Positions 13,741 to 14,233 of a stretch of DNA of 14,233 nucleotides are shown in pieces; position 1 is the first letter of the stretch; each line of letters opens with the position of its first letter. The position numbers were made by a program, and so were the translations under genes. This stretch comes from Phenylobacterium sp. CCH9-H3. GTDB taxonomy: Bacteria > Pseudomonadota > Alphaproteobacteria > Caulobacterales > Caulobacteraceae. Location: positions 1 through 14,233 of the forward strand of contig NZ_LSJI01000104.1 in assembly GCF_001557235.1 (NCBI RefSeq), read 5' to 3'. Under the pieces are notes generated by a model. The model did not search any database and was not told the origin of the DNA. It was given only the letters and a program-made list of their open reading frames with translations.

Positions 13741-13792
13741 CTCCCTCACCCTGGCCGCGTTGCGGCCTGTCCCTCCCCATCAAGGGAGGGAA
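13741..13792 (-). repeat. REP-like double hairpin, copy B
   Basis: Inverted copy of the element at 13214-13265. Of five differences, two change both arms of the second hairpin together: GACCGC/GCGGTC in copy A is GGCCGC/GCGGCC here, an A-T pair replaced by a G-C pair. This indicates that the stem itself is conserved. It lies between the DUF559 start and the OmpA terminator. Confidence 0.8.
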
Positions 13793-13802
13793 GTGGAGCT
13801 GC

Positions 13803-13835
13803 AAAGGAAAAGGGCCCGGCGTTTCCGCCGGGCCC
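13803..13835 (-). terminator. Intrinsic terminator of the OmpA-family gene
   Basis: A perfect 10-bp GC stem, GGGCCCGGCG at 13812-13821 and CGCCGGGCCC at 13826-13835, closes a 4-base loop. On the - strand it is followed by TTTTCCTTT, and it begins 29 bases after the stop of the OmpA-family gene, as expected for a rho-independent terminator. Confidence 0.9.
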
Positions 13836-13863
13836 TCAGCTTTAGTCGCTGTCTTGGATCGAC

Positions 13864-14233
13864 TTAGAAGTTGATGTCGATCGTCGAGCGGCGGTTCAGC
13901 GGTTCCTTCACGCCGTCGCCGGTGGCGACCGCGGGCATGGTCTCGCCCTTCCAGTCGACAGACAGCGCCGACGAGTTCACCCCGGCGCCGACCAGCGCGT
14001 CGGCCACGGCCTTCGCACGGCGTTCCGACAGGCGGACGTTGTAGGTCGCCGAACCCGAGGTGTCGGCGTGACCCACGACGACCAGACGCGTGGCGTTGCC
14101 GCCCTGGGCGTAGTTGGCCGCGTCGGTGATCACCGCCTGGGCTTCCGGCGTGATCACGTACTGATCGAACGGGAAGTAGACGATGAACTGCTTGGCCTCA
14201 TAGGCCGGCGCCGGCGGAGGCGGCGGCCTATGA
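13864..14233 (-). CDS. OmpA-family outer-membrane protein, C-terminal part (gene cut by the window edge)
   Basis: About 123 codons up to the window end; the N-terminal part lies outside. A proline-rich linker (PPPPPAPAY) leads into an OmpA-like peptidoglycan-binding domain. EAKQFIVYFPFDQYVITPEA is followed by VVVGHADTSGSATYNVRLSERRAKAV, with the Asp and Arg that hold meso-diaminopimelate in this family, and RRSTIDINF at the end. In intact family members the domain anchors an outer-membrane barrel to peptidoglycan in the periplasm. A GTG at 14157 is an internal codon of the frame and not a start, because the reading frame stays open to the edge with typical family sequence. A strong intrinsic terminator follows, which suggests a highly expressed gene. 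Confidence 0.93.
   Translation of the reverse strand, partial: HRPPPPPAPAYEAKQFIVYFPFDQYVITPEAQAVITDAANYAQGGNATRLVVVGHADTSGSATYNVRLSERRAKAVADALVGAGVNSSALSVDWKGETMPAVATGDGVKEPLNRRSTIDINF

Noticed and set aside
13811..13836. Perfect hairpin as a third REP-like copy
   Set aside because: Its sequence differs from the 52-base repeat, and the T-rich tract on the - strand after the OmpA-family gene makes it an ordinary terminator.

Overview
The window looks like chromosomal DNA of a high-GC alphaproteobacterium, most likely of the Caulobacter/Phenylobacterium type. This is an inference from the protein sequences, GC-rich third codon positions, a PutA without a DNA-binding domain paired with a divergent Lrp-type regulator, and REP-like double hairpins. 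No rRNA, tRNA, CRISPR array or insertion sequence was recognised.

Layout. Positions 1-201 hold no convincing gene. Positions 202-2854 form a small accessory, defence-like block: an HNH endonuclease on the + strand, facing two - strand genes, a CD-NTase-like nucleotidyltransferase and a coiled-coil/TIR protein. The two - strand genes look less GC-rich than their surroundings and lie directly downstream of nrdB. Positions 2928-7478 carry both subunits of an aerobic class I ribonucleotide reductase on the - strand: nrdB at 2928-3971 and nrdA at 5622-7478. They are separated by a + strand glutathione S-transferase-like gene and a - strand exported protein whose stop codons overlap in a CTAG. Upstream of nrdA are two NrdR-box-like sites exactly 31 bp apart. 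Positions 7703-9484 encode an SLC13-type membrane transporter with two TrkA-C domains. Positions 9539-12634 encode bifunctional proline dehydrogenase/glutamate-semialdehyde dehydrogenase (putA), with its likely Lrp-family regulator diverging from it at 12737-13207. Positions 13214-13792 are a REP-like cassette: two inverted 52-bp copies of a double hairpin flank a DUF559 endonuclease-like gene. The window ends with the C-terminal part of an OmpA-family outer-membrane protein (- strand) and its strong intrinsic terminator.

How the parts work together. NrdA and NrdB make deoxyribonucleotides, with NrdR as the likely transcriptional repressor; neither subunit has an ATP-cone. PutA oxidises proline to glutamate, probably under control of the divergent Lrp-type protein. 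The nucleotidyltransferase plus TIR pair is the most interesting item. It resembles a minimal cyclic-nucleotide/TIR (CBASS-like) anti-phage module, but the nucleotidyltransferase ends before its expected C-terminal helical half, and the reading frame with the better codon signature switches there. The system may be decayed, chimeric, or an unusual short form.
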